Source: JAFAHD01 sp035654355 (lineage in GTDB: Bacteria; Vulcanimicrobiota; Vulcanimicrobiia; Eremiobacterales; Eremiobacteraceae). From it: 64,000 bases of DNA. The position numbers and the translations under genes are program-made. Below the pieces are notes generated by a model, which saw nothing but the letters and a program-made list of their open reading frames with translations, made no database searches and had not been told where the DNA came from. Shown here piece by piece: positions 24,342 to 31,600 of this stretch (position 1 is its first letter; each line of letters begins with the position of its first letter). Where the stretch lies: assembly GCA_035654355.1 (NCBI GenBank), contig DASRXC010000118.1:1-64000 (forward strand), in the 5' to 3' direction.

Positions 24342-25015
24342 GAGGTACGCGCATCGCGACGGTTTTTGTGTCAGCGGCGTTGGCCGGGTCGTGCATTGGC
24401 GCATCCGCGCCCTCTGCGGCAGCACCGGCCACGCTCCCTACGACGCCAGAGCAATTCATTGCGTTACTGCAATCGTCATGGGATTCGCTCAAGTCATATC
24501 AAGCGACGATCACAGCGCGCGAGTACCTCAATGGCAAAATCCAAGACCGCGTCTATGTGATCAAATTCCAAAAACCGACAAGCGTGCGCCTCGACATCGT
24601 CGGCGGCGACGGAAAAGGAAGCGCCGCGGTCTGGCAAGGCGGAGACCGCGTGAACGGCCATCAAGGTGGATTCTTGTCGATGATCCACCTCAATGTCAAC
24701 ATCCACGCGAAAATCGCCACCTCGATGCGCGGTCGTACGATCGCCGACGCCCCCTTCGGCTCAGCGCTCGAACACATCAAATCGACGAAATGGAAGTCGA
24801 CGCAGGTGACTGTGTCAGACGACCGGTCCAGCTGGACCGGTGAAGCGGAAGATCCATCGCAGAACAACGGCGTGACCAAAGAGGTGCTGACGTTGGCCGC
24901 CGATGGGCTGCCGGTCGAGGTGACCGAGTTCGAGGGCGACCAAACCGTGCGCCACGAGACCTATTCGGATATCCAGCTCAACGTCGACTTTCCAGGGTCG
25001 ACCTGGCAGATCTAG
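24338..25015 (+). CDS. LolA-like exported protein
   Basis: The 225-residue protein has a signal peptide (about 1-28) and a LolA/LolB-like beta domain: SLKSYQATITAREYLNGKIQDRVYVIKFQKP and VRLDIVG are the first strands (quoted in part). It may bind or carry lipid in the periplasm. ATGA overlap couples it to the Usp gene. LolA identity is a fold-level guess. Its 3' end overlaps the convergent gene by 4 nt. Confidence 0.7.
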   Translation: MRGTRIATVFVSAALAGSCIGASAPSAAAPATLPTTPEQFIALLQSSWDSLKSYQATITAREYLNGKIQDRVYVIKFQKPTSVRLDIVGGDGKGSAAVWQGGDRVNGHQGGFLSMIHLNVNIHAKIATSMRGRTIADAPFGSALEHIKSTKWKSTQVTVSDDRSSWTGEAEDPSQNNGVTKEVLTLAADGLPVEVTEFEGDQTVRHETYSDIQLNVDFPGSTWQI

Positions 25016-25350
25016 GCTTCTCCGGTCGCCTCGCGATCCTCGAGCTCTGCTGAGGCATCTTCGTACGCTCGGCGCAACGCGAGCAGGCATTGATGGCGTG
25101 TGACGTCTTTTGGTTCGGGTGTCGCGTCTGATCCGAGATCGCCGGTCTCGAACACGCCGTATTTCTTCTCCAGCGCGGTGACGTACGTGTCGATGTCGGT
25201 GTGCACCTCGTCGAATTCCTTGATGAGGCGTTGCAGTTCGGGCGTCAATGAATGTTCGACCGCTGCGAGCCGTTCGGCGTCGTCGGGCCCAGTGAATTTC
25301 TTCCAGCGGGCGACCATCGGGTCGAGGCGTTCCCAGACCTGCTCGGCCAT
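25012..25350 (-). CDS. Hypothetical acidic protein
   Basis: The 112-residue protein (MAEQVWERLDPMVARWKKFT) is helical and acidic. I know no family. The ATG at 25350 has AAGGAG 4 nt upstream. It lies 7 nt after the sugar-importer permease gene on the same strand, so it may be co-transcribed. A middle region reads DEVHTDIDTYVTALEKKYGVF, possibly a coiled segment. Confidence 0.7.
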   Translation of the reverse strand: MAEQVWERLDPMVARWKKFTGPDDAERLAAVEHSLTPELQRLIKEFDEVHTDIDTYVTALEKKYGVFETGDLGSDATPEPKDVTRHQCLLALRRAYEDASAELEDREATGEA

Positions 25351-25357
25351 AATCTCC

Positions 25358-26413
25358 TTACCCTGACGTGAAGTAGCGCTTGCGCAGTTCATCGAGCAGC
25401 ACGGCAGCTAATATCACCACGCCGAGCACGACCTCCTGCGCGTACGATTGGACGTTCAGCAAGTTCATCAGATTGTACAACATCCCGATGAGCAGCGCGC
25501 CGACGAACGTGCCGACCAGAGAGCCGCGCCCACCCATCAACGAGGTGCCGCCGACGACGACCGCCGCAATCGACTGCAACTCGTAGCCCGCTCCGGACTG
25601 CGGGATGCCCGAATTCAGCCGGCCTGCAAGCAGCAGGCTCGCGATGCCTGCAAGCGCGCCCGAGATCACATAGACGCTGAGCTTGACGAGAAACACGTTG
25701 ACGCCCGAGAGGCGCGCCGCTTCTTCGTTGCCGCCGATGGCATAGACGTAGCGGCCAAAACGCGTGCGCGTGAGCACGAAGTGTCCTGCGACGACGATCG
25801 CGAGCATCACGATGACCGGCACGGGGATGCCGGGGATGTTGAAGATGTGGCCGACGCCGATGAGACCGCTGCCGATGAAGTTGAACGCCTGGTTGTTGAT
25901 CTCGATCGGCTGGCCGCCAGTATAAAGGAAGGCAGCGCCGCGTGCTATGAGCATCATCGCGAGCGTCGTGATGAACGGCGGCAGATTGAAGCGCACGACC
26001 GGCAGGCCGTTGATCGCGCCCGCGGCGCCGCCGACGCTCACGCCGACGAGTGTCGCCAGCATCACGCCCAGCGCGACAGACGACTCGGCCGAAAGCACGC
26101 CGGCCATCAGCACACCCGACAGCGCGATGAGCGAGCCGACCGACAGATCGATCCCAGCCGTGATTATGACAAACGTCTGGCCCGCTGCGAGAATCGCGTT
26201 AACCGAGATCTGGCGCAGAACGTTGAGCACGTTACCGGGCGAGAGGAAATCGCCGTGCGTGAATCCATTGAGAATGCCGAGCAAAATCGCGAGTCCGGCG
26301 ATTAGCGCTGCCGCGCGTATCGCGGCGTTACGGCGCCCGCGAGCCGCGGCTTGTGCGGCAGCAGCTTCGCCTGCTTCGACGCTTTGAGCGGTGGGCGGTA
26401 ACACGCCTGCCAT
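25358..26413 (-). CDS. Sugar ABC transporter permease (RbsC type)
   Basis: The 351-residue protein is the membrane subunit of a ribose/galactose-type importer, with 8-10 helices. The family block FVIITAGIDLSVGSLIALSGV (about 90-110) and the C-terminal NLLNVQSYAQEVVLGVVILAAV are typical. The gap to the ATPase is 3 nt. The substrate cannot be told from the permease. The N-terminal 30 residues are Ala-rich and cytosolic. Confidence 0.93.
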   Translation of the reverse strand: MAGVLPPTAQSVEAGEAAAAQAAARGRRNAAIRAAALIAGLAILLGILNGFTHGDFLSPGNVLNVLRQISVNAILAAGQTFVIITAGIDLSVGSLIALSGVLMAGVLSAESSVALGVMLATLVGVSVGGAAGAINGLPVVRFNLPPFITTLAMMLIARGAAFLYTGGQPIEINNQAFNFIGSGLIGVGHIFNIPGIPVPVIVMLAIVVAGHFVLTRTRFGRYVYAIGGNEEAARLSGVNVFLVKLSVYVISGALAGIASLLLAGRLNSGIPQSGAGYELQSIAAVVVGGTSLMGGRGSLVGTFVGALLIGMLYNLMNLLNVQSYAQEVVLGVVILAAVLLDELRKRYFTSG

Positions 26414-26416
26414 AAG

Positions 26417-27922
26417 TTATTGCGTTCCCGTCGCCAAGCGGATGATGGTCTCGGGGGTCGCTTCGTCACGTGCGAACTCGCGGACGATGCGGCCGCCGTA
26501 CATCACGCCGATGCGCATCGACATACCCAACACCTCGGGCAGTTCCGATGAGACCATGATGATGCCGGTGCCCGACTTGGCCAAGGAGACGATAAGATCG
26601 TAGATCTCGGCCTTTGCGCCAACGTCGATCCCGCGCGTCGGCTCGTCGAAACAGATGAGCGTCGCCCGCTCGAGCAGCCATTTCGCCAACACGACTTTTT
26701 GCTGGTTGCCGCCTGAGAGCGAGCGCACAGCTTGTTCGATCGAGCGCGCGCGCACGTGCAATTCTGCCGACAAGGTCGCCACGGCGCTCGTCTCCTTGCG
26801 CTGGTCAATGACGCCCAGCGTCGAGAAATCCGTGAGGTGCGGCAGCGTCACATTCTCGCGGATCGACATGCCGAGGATTAGGCCTTGCGTCTTGCGGTCT
26901 TCCGTGACCAGCGCCAGACCGGCTGCGATGCCGTCGTGCGGACTCCGTAGGTCGAGCGTCTTTCCCGAAAGCGTGACGGTCCCAGAATCGTATCGATCGG
27001 CGCCGCAGATCGCGCGCAACAGCGACGTGCGGCCCGAGCCGACCAGTCCAGCGATGCCGTAGATTTCGCCGGCGTACACATCGAGGTTGACATCGTTGAT
27101 GCGGTTGCGCGTGGTCAAGCCGCGCACGCTCAGCAGCGGCGTCGTGTGCGGCGGATCCGGCGGCAAGACCGGGTAGTGCGCCTCGAGCGCGCGCCCGACC
27201 ATCAGCTTGATGACCTCATCCTGCGTGAAGTCAGCGCGCGGTTTGGTGACGATGAGGTGGCCGTCGCGGAACACCGTGATACGGTCGGCGATCGCGAACA
27301 CCTCTTCGAGCCGGTGCGAGATGTACACCACGCCGACGCCGTGCGCGGTCAGCGTTTTGATGATGCCGAAGAGCCGGTCGACTTCTTGCCCCGTTAACGC
27401 GGCTGATGGCTCGTCCATGAAGATAACGCGCGCCTCGACCGAAAGCGCCTTGGCGATCTCGATCATCTGTTGTTGCGCAACCGAGAGCGTGCGGACTTGC
27501 GCGTCGAGCGGCACGGTGACGCCAAGGCGGGCGAGCGCGGCAGCCGCACGCACGTGGAGCTCGCGTGTATCGATCGCCATGCCGCGCACCGGCTCGTGGC
27601 CGAGCTCGATATTCTCGGCTGCGCTCAGCTGCGGCACCAGATTGAATTCTTGATGGATGACCGCGATGCCGAGCGCTTCTGATTGACGCGGCGATGCGAT
27701 CGTGACCGGCTTGCCTTCGACTTCGATGCTGCCCGCATCGGCCGGCACGGCGCCCGACAGGATGTTCACGAGCGTCGACTTGCCCGCGCCGTTCTCGCCG
27801 ACAAGCGCATGCACTTCGCCGGGGTATACGTCGAAATCGATGCCGTCGAGCGCGTGCACGCCCGGATATGACTTGGAGATGCCGCGCAAGACGAGGTACG
27901 GCGCGGCCTGCGCGATCGCCAT
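26417..27922 (-). CDS. Sugar ABC transporter ATP-binding protein (RbsA type)
   Basis: The 501-residue protein has two nucleotide-binding domains in one chain. The first has Walker A GENGAGKST, signature LSVAQQQMIEIAKAL and Walker B VIFMDEPSAAL. The second has the degenerate Walker A GLVGSGRTSLL usual for RbsA, signature LSGGNQQKVVLAKWL and Walker B LICFDEPTRGIDVGAK. It energises import with the 25358-26413 permease and the 27928-28869 binding protein. Confidence 0.95.
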   Translation of the reverse strand: MAIAQAAPYLVLRGISKSYPGVHALDGIDFDVYPGEVHALVGENGAGKSTLVNILSGAVPADAGSIEVEGKPVTIASPRQSEALGIAVIHQEFNLVPQLSAAENIELGHEPVRGMAIDTRELHVRAAAALARLGVTVPLDAQVRTLSVAQQQMIEIAKALSVEARVIFMDEPSAALTGQEVDRLFGIIKTLTAHGVGVVYISHRLEEVFAIADRITVFRDGHLIVTKPRADFTQDEVIKLMVGRALEAHYPVLPPDPPHTTPLLSVRGLTTRNRINDVNLDVYAGEIYGIAGLVGSGRTSLLRAICGADRYDSGTVTLSGKTLDLRSPHDGIAAGLALVTEDRKTQGLILGMSIRENVTLPHLTDFSTLGVIDQRKETSAVATLSAELHVRARSIEQAVRSLSGGNQQKVVLAKWLLERATLICFDEPTRGIDVGAKAEIYDLIVSLAKSGTGIIMVSSELPEVLGMSMRIGVMYGGRIVREFARDEATPETIIRLATGTQ

Positions 27923-27927
27923 GCGAT

Positions 27928-28869
27928 CTATTTCGCCGCTGCTGGCCCCGTGTAAGAACCGACGGTCACCGGGATCTTCGCCGGCGGCGTCGAGCCCGTG
28001 AAATAATCGTGGATGGCGTCGATCGTGAGCTTGCCGATCTGGTCCGGATACTGCTGCGGATCGCCGATCATCAGTCCTTGATCGATCTTGCCGCGCGCGA
28101 CGGGCGTCGCGTCATACCCAACGATCTTGACCTGGCCGGTCTTACCCGCGCTCTTGACCGCGGCAAGCGCGCCGAGCGCAGAATCATCGTTGATGCCGAA
28201 CACGCCGCTGATCGTCGGATAGGTCTGCAAAAGGTTATCCATCACGGTGGTCGCGGTCGCTTGGTCGCCGCCGGCAGTCTGATCAGCGACGATCTTGACG
28301 TCCGGACAGTTCGCGGCGAGCCCTTCTTTAAATCCCTTGACGCGATCTTGCACGGACGTCACTTCAGGCTGATCAATGATCGCGATGGTGCCTTTGCCCC
28401 CGAGCGCCTTGCACATGAGTTGGGCGGCCACGCGTCCGCCTTGCACGTTGTCGGACGCGACGTGCGAGATGACCGTTCCTTTCGCCGCCGTGCTCGCGAT
28501 GTCGGCGGTGAACACCGGTATGCCGGCGTTGTTCGCTTCGACGATCGCCGGCCCGACAGCGGTCGAGTCGACAGGCGTCAAGACGATCGCGCTCACGTGC
28601 TTGCTGATGAAGTCTTCGACTTGCGACGTCTGGCGGTTCTGATCGCGGTTCGCATCGGTGAAGTTGATCGAGTAGCCGTACTTGCTCGCTTCATCCCGCA
28701 TGCCTTTCTCCATCGCGACGTAGAACTGCGCTTGGAGATCTTGGATGGAGACACCGATGGACTTGGCGCCCGACGGCGCTGCCGTCGTTGGTGCACTGCT
28801 CTTCGCGCACCCCGACGCGAGCAGCGTGAGGGCGATTAGCGCGAGTCCTGCGATGCGATTATGTCGCAA
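27928..28869 (-). CDS. Sugar ABC transporter substrate-binding lipoprotein (RbsB type)
   Basis: The 313-residue protein has a lipobox (LLASGCAK, Cys about 23), then a periplasmic-binding fold: IGVSIQDLQAQFYVAMEKGMRDEA, SAIVLTPVDSTAV and a C-terminal VKIVGYDATPVA. I chose the TTG at 28869 because GGAGG lies 5 nt upstream and it gives a basic n-region (RHNR). An ATG at 28884 has no clear ribosome binding site and would add acidic residues. Sugar is unknown; ribose, xylose or inositol types are possible. Confidence 0.9.
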   Translation of the reverse strand: MRHNRIAGLALIALTLLASGCAKSSAPTTAAPSGAKSIGVSIQDLQAQFYVAMEKGMRDEASKYGYSINFTDANRDQNRQTSQVEDFISKHVSAIVLTPVDSTAVGPAIVEANNAGIPVFTADIASTAAKGTVISHVASDNVQGGRVAAQLMCKALGGKGTIAIIDQPEVTSVQDRVKGFKEGLAANCPDVKIVADQTAGGDQATATTVMDNLLQTYPTISGVFGINDDSALGALAAVKSAGKTGQVKIVGYDATPVARGKIDQGLMIGDPQQYPDQIGKLTIDAIHDYFTGSTPPAKIPVTVGSYTGPAAAK

Positions 28870-28947
28870 ATGATCCTCCACCATTGACGTCGACCGTCCT
28901 GCGGACCGATACGGCTCGCATAAACGTTCGAACCTGCTTGGCCGGGC

Positions 28948-28990
28948 CTATCCACACGGCTTGGCATCCTTTGTGTGGATATGTGGATAG
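28948..28990. promoter_or_regulatory. Triple TATCCACA-type repeat upstream of sugar importer
   Basis: Three 9-mers occur in 43 nt: CTATCCACA (28948-28956), TGTGGATAT (28974-28982) and TGTGGATAG (28982-28990). The first and third are exact inverse copies. Each is one base away from the DnaA box TTATCCACA. The inverted TATCCACAC / GTGTGGATA arrangement also fits a repressor operator for the importer. Confidence 0.5.
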
Positions 28991-29110
28991 CCGCGGCATA
29001 CTACTTTAAGCCGACCTAAAGGCAATGATGACGTTGGCTGATCGGCCATTGGCGCCCACTACGAGGCGCGCGCGAGTAATTCCCCGGAACGGTGCTTTCG
29101 TAAAAAGCGT

Positions 29111-29149
29111 AAAAAACGGACGCGCCGGTCGCCCTATGCGGCCGGCGCG
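29111..29149 (-). terminator. Strong intrinsic terminator
   Basis: A 12-bp stem (29121-29132 with 29138-29149, one T-G pair) closes a CCTAT loop. On the minus strand it is followed after a short TCCG by six T residues (A-run at 29111-29116). It ends the 29172-29813 gene. Confidence 0.85.
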
Positions 29150-29171
29150 AGATTTTGCCGGAGAGGAGTGC

Positions 29172-29813
29172 CTACCGATCGTCACCGTCGTGGCGGTCGT
29201 TGTCGCCTTTGTGCCCGTTGGCGTTGCCGTTGCCGTGCCGGCCGTTCCACTGGTTTGTGTTGCGCCCGTTGTTGCGGACGTAGTTCCGGTTGTTGTTGGC
29301 ATAGTTGCGGTCATCCGCATCCCGCACCGTCCGCGTCCTCGAGTACGTGTACGTCGGATACGTGTAGGCGGGATAGCTGTATGTCGGATAGCTGTAGCTC
29401 GGCTGGTAGACCGGATAGTTCGCATACCCATAACCCGGCTGCGGGTAGTTGGAGTTCGGATAGTAGACCGACGGGTTTGACCCGCAGTATTGCTCCGATC
29501 CATCCCACGAGCATGGCGAGCCGTTCGTGCCGGTGTACAGCACCTGGCCGTTGGGGTAGACGATTCGTCCGTCCGCATACACCGTGCCGCCGTCAGGCGT
29601 GTACCCGACGACCGTGTTATGCGCCACGTTCTTGTTGTGCACGTTTTCGTAGATGACAATGCCGGCGATCGCGGCTGCAGCTCCGAGGATGATGTTGCGC
29701 GTCGACGCGGCGCCGTCCGCCCGCACGGGGCGCGCTATCGAGAGCGCGACGATCAGAGCCAGAGCAGCTGCGACGAGCGGCCTGGCGATCGCTTGGTAGT
29801 TCTTGGTGTTCAT
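29172..29813 (-). CDS. Exported Tyr/Pro/Asn-rich protein
   Basis: The 213-residue protein has a signal peptide (about 12-33), a short helix or span (IILGAAAAIAGIVIYEN), a YTPDGG-YADGRIVYPNGQVLY region, then low-complexity repeats of Tyr and Pro (YPQPGYGYANYPVYQP; YSYPTYSYPAYTYPTY) and an Asn/Arg/Asp/Gly-rich C-terminus. No family is recognised. GGAGG lies 10 nt before ATG 29813. It is probably a surface or envelope-associated protein. The same strand ends at a strong terminator. Confidence 0.75.
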   Translation of the reverse strand: MNTKNYQAIARPLVAAALALIVALSIARPVRADGAASTRNIILGAAAAIAGIVIYENVHNKNVAHNTVVGYTPDGGTVYADGRIVYPNGQVLYTGTNGSPCSWDGSEQYCGSNPSVYYPNSNYPQPGYGYANYPVYQPSYSYPTYSYPAYTYPTYTYSRTRTVRDADDRNYANNNRNYVRNNGRNTNQWNGRHGNGNANGHKGDNDRHDGDDR

Positions 29814-29905
29814 CGAGAGTAGACCTCCGCATATACTGTACGCATGCGGACTGGGAATGCGTTGCGCTCTCAGCACAATCCCAACGTTCTTTTTCCAAAT
29901 ACTAA

Positions 29906-29933
29906 GGCGGAAGCGCCGCCCAGCGCTTCCGCC
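29906..29933 (-). terminator. Hairpin after NTF2-like gene
   Basis: A perfect 11-bp stem, GGCGGAAGCGC (29906-29916) and GCGCTTCCGCC (29923-29933), closes a 6-nt loop. On the minus strand it is followed by TTAGTATTTGG, a weak T-rich tract. It is placed to end the 29957-30433 gene. Confidence 0.6.
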
Positions 29934-29956
29934 CTCGCCCAGCTGCTCGGCCCGTA

Positions 29957-30433
29957 CTAGAACTGCTTGACGGCCGCAGCCACTGGTACCACGCCGGCGA
30001 TCCTCCACCCGTCCTTCGTCTTTGTGCAGGTCGTCACGACGACAGCATTCGCGGTATACGGGGACCCTCCGACGGTCGCGGTGACACTCATCGGCGCGAT
30101 GACGTCAGCGGTCGTCGCGCTGCGCAACGTGATGTGCGTGTTGGTGTAGTCGGGCCGCGCGTTCCACACACCCGAGAAGAGTCTTTGGAGGTGGTTGCTG
30201 ACGGCGGTCATGCCGAATACCGGGCCCGAGAGCGTCAGCCACACGAGGTTCGGGTCGTTCCACAGCAGCGCTTGCACGCCCGAGAGGTTGTGCAGGTTCT
30301 GCTGGCCGATGAACTGCGTGAACAGGGCGCGCACGTCTTGCATGTCGCGCGTTGCTGTGTCGGCCCGCGCGGGCACGCTGGTGCTGAGAAGCACCAATGA
30401 TGCAAGAGCCACAAACGTAAGGCGAGTCAACAT
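29957..30433 (-). CDS. Exported SnoaL/NTF2-like protein
   Basis: The 158-residue protein has a signal peptide (about 1-24) and a cone-fold domain like those of DUF4440/SnoaL proteins: DVRALFTQFIGQQNLHNLSGV, then WNDPNLVWLTLSGPVFG and a C-terminal TTCTKTKDGWRIAGVVPV. Binding or enzymatic role is unknown. It stands alone between terminator-like hairpin and the divergent HdeA-like gene. Confidence 0.75.
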   Translation of the reverse strand: MLTRLTFVALASLVLLSTSVPARADTATRDMQDVRALFTQFIGQQNLHNLSGVQALLWNDPNLVWLTLSGPVFGMTAVSNHLQRLFSGVWNARPDYTNTHITLRSATTADVIAPMSVTATVGGSPYTANAVVVTTCTKTKDGWRIAGVVPVAAAVKQF

Positions 30434-30587
30434 CTGACTGTCTGTCCTTTCCTGGTCGAGTCTAGTTTTCTGGCGCGACGGTTCACCCGCAAGCGCCCGA
30501 TTTCCCGCGACATGCTAACTACGCACAGGTTCGGGACGCCCGCCGTCCAAGCAGACGCCACTGGCCGCTTGCACATAAGGAGACGAT

Positions 30588-30920
30588 ATGGTCATTCGCT
30601 TGTCGTCGCTCGCTTTGGCGCTTTTCATCACGATCGGGCCAGCTGCCGCAACGGCGACGACGGCGCCAGCCCCCACGCCAAAGTCCACGATCATCTCGAT
30701 CGAGAAGGTCACTTGCGGGGACATGCTCGCGTCCAACGCGCTGGACCGTTCATCCATCATGATGTTCTATTGGGGATACCTCGCCGGCAAGACGGGGATG
30801 ACGACGCTCAATAGCGGCGGCCTCGAGTTGGCGACCTCGCGTGTCATGGAAAAGTGCATGGCGAACAAATCCATGACGGTCCTCGCTGCGATTGACGCGA
30901 CGAAACATGGCACCAAGTAA
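30588..30920 (+). CDS. HdeA/HdeB-like exported protein
   Basis: The 110-residue protein has a signal peptide (about 1-22) and a small helical domain with two cysteines (VTCGDMLAS and VMEKCMANKS) that can form the HdeA disulfide. FYWGYLAGK lies between them. HdeA proteins are acid-activated periplasmic chaperones. AGGAG lies about 6 nt before the ATG. It overlaps the next gene by 14 nt. Confidence 0.75.
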   Translation: MVIRLSSLALALFITIGPAAATATTAPAPTPKSTIISIEKVTCGDMLASNALDRSSIMMFYWGYLAGKTGMTTLNSGGLELATSRVMEKCMANKSMTVLAAIDATKHGTK

Positions 30921-31569
30921 GAACGCTCGGCTGCGCGCACTCTCCGCCGCCGTCGTCAGCGTCGGATTGGCGCTTGCGTTGTGCGTCGACGTGCTTGCAC
31001 AAGGATACGGACAATCCGGCTACAGCCAGCAGCGCTATTCATATAATCCGCCGCCGTCGCAGTACGAGCGTTGCTCAAGCATAGCGCAGCAGCGGTCGGG
31101 ATACTCGGGCGGCTCAAGCCACGGACCGGGCGCCCTCGAGGGAGCTGCCGGCGGCGCGCTGGCAGGTTCGTTCATCGGCGGCTGGAGCGGCAACGCCGGC
31201 GGAGGCGCTGCGTGGGGCGCCGCGATCGGCGCGGTTGCCGGCGGCATCCGGAAGAGGAACCGAAAGAACGAAGAGGAGTCACGCCGCAGCGAATACGACA
31301 AAGCGTTCGAAGAGTGCATGAATTATCACCAGACTCCGTATGGGCAGTCAGGCGGGCGACGGCCGCCGACAGCGCCGGCACGAATTATGACGCCAGTACC
31401 GACGCTGCAGCCGCAAGTAACGCCGGCGCCGCAGCCGATAACTCCGGTACCGCTACAGCAAATCACACCCGTGCCACATCCTCAGACGAATCAACCTTCC
31501 ACTGCGCCGCGGCCTCAGACGTCGCCATTCCCGTCGTTGCCGCCGATCCCGACACCGACGCCCACTTGA
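30907..31569 (+). CDS. Exported glycine-zipper/proline-rich protein
   Basis: The 220-residue protein has a signal peptide (about 12-32), a Gly/Tyr/Ser region, a glycine-zipper segment (GALEGAAGGALAGSFIGGW and GGGAAWGAAIGAVAGGIRK), a basic-acidic stretch with CMNYHQTPYG and a long Pro/Thr/Gln tail of TPVP and TPAP repeats. It may insert in or line the envelope. It is coupled to the HdeA-like gene by overlap. No function is known. Confidence 0.72.
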   Translation: MAPSKNARLRALSAAVVSVGLALALCVDVLAQGYGQSGYSQQRYSYNPPPSQYERCSSIAQQRSGYSGGSSHGPGALEGAAGGALAGSFIGGWSGNAGGGAAWGAAIGAVAGGIRKRNRKNEEESRRSEYDKAFEECMNYHQTPYGQSGGRRPPTAPARIMTPVPTLQPQVTPAPQPITPVPLQQITPVPHPQTNQPSTAPRPQTSPFPSLPPIPTPTPT

Positions 31570-31600
31570 CGTAACGCGCGCGGGCCGTGATAGCCTTCGC

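Larger units (their letters stand above)
28870..29171. other. Intergenic region upstream of sugar importer
   Basis: This 302-nt gap contains the DnaA-box-like repeats (28948-28990) and the terminator of the 29172-29813 gene (29111-29149). No gene is convincing inside it. The promoter of the importer is probably in 28900-29000, but I cannot assign -10 and -35 boxes. Confidence 0.7.

Noticed and set aside
25448..26305. Plus-strand ORF of 285 codons
   Set aside because: Antisense to the permease; highly charged with no family features.
27868..28839. Plus-strand ORF of 323 codons
   Set aside because: Shadow of the sugar-binding protein gene; Arg/Asp-rich composition.
28948..28990. Chromosomal replication origin
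   Set aside because: The DnaA-box-like cluster has no AT-rich unwinding region and no dnaA, dnaN or gyrB nearby.
29006..29659. Minus-strand ORF of 217 codons, Thr/Arg-rich
   Set aside because: Antiphase reading of the 29172-29813 repeat gene; extreme Thr/Arg bias and no recognisable motif.
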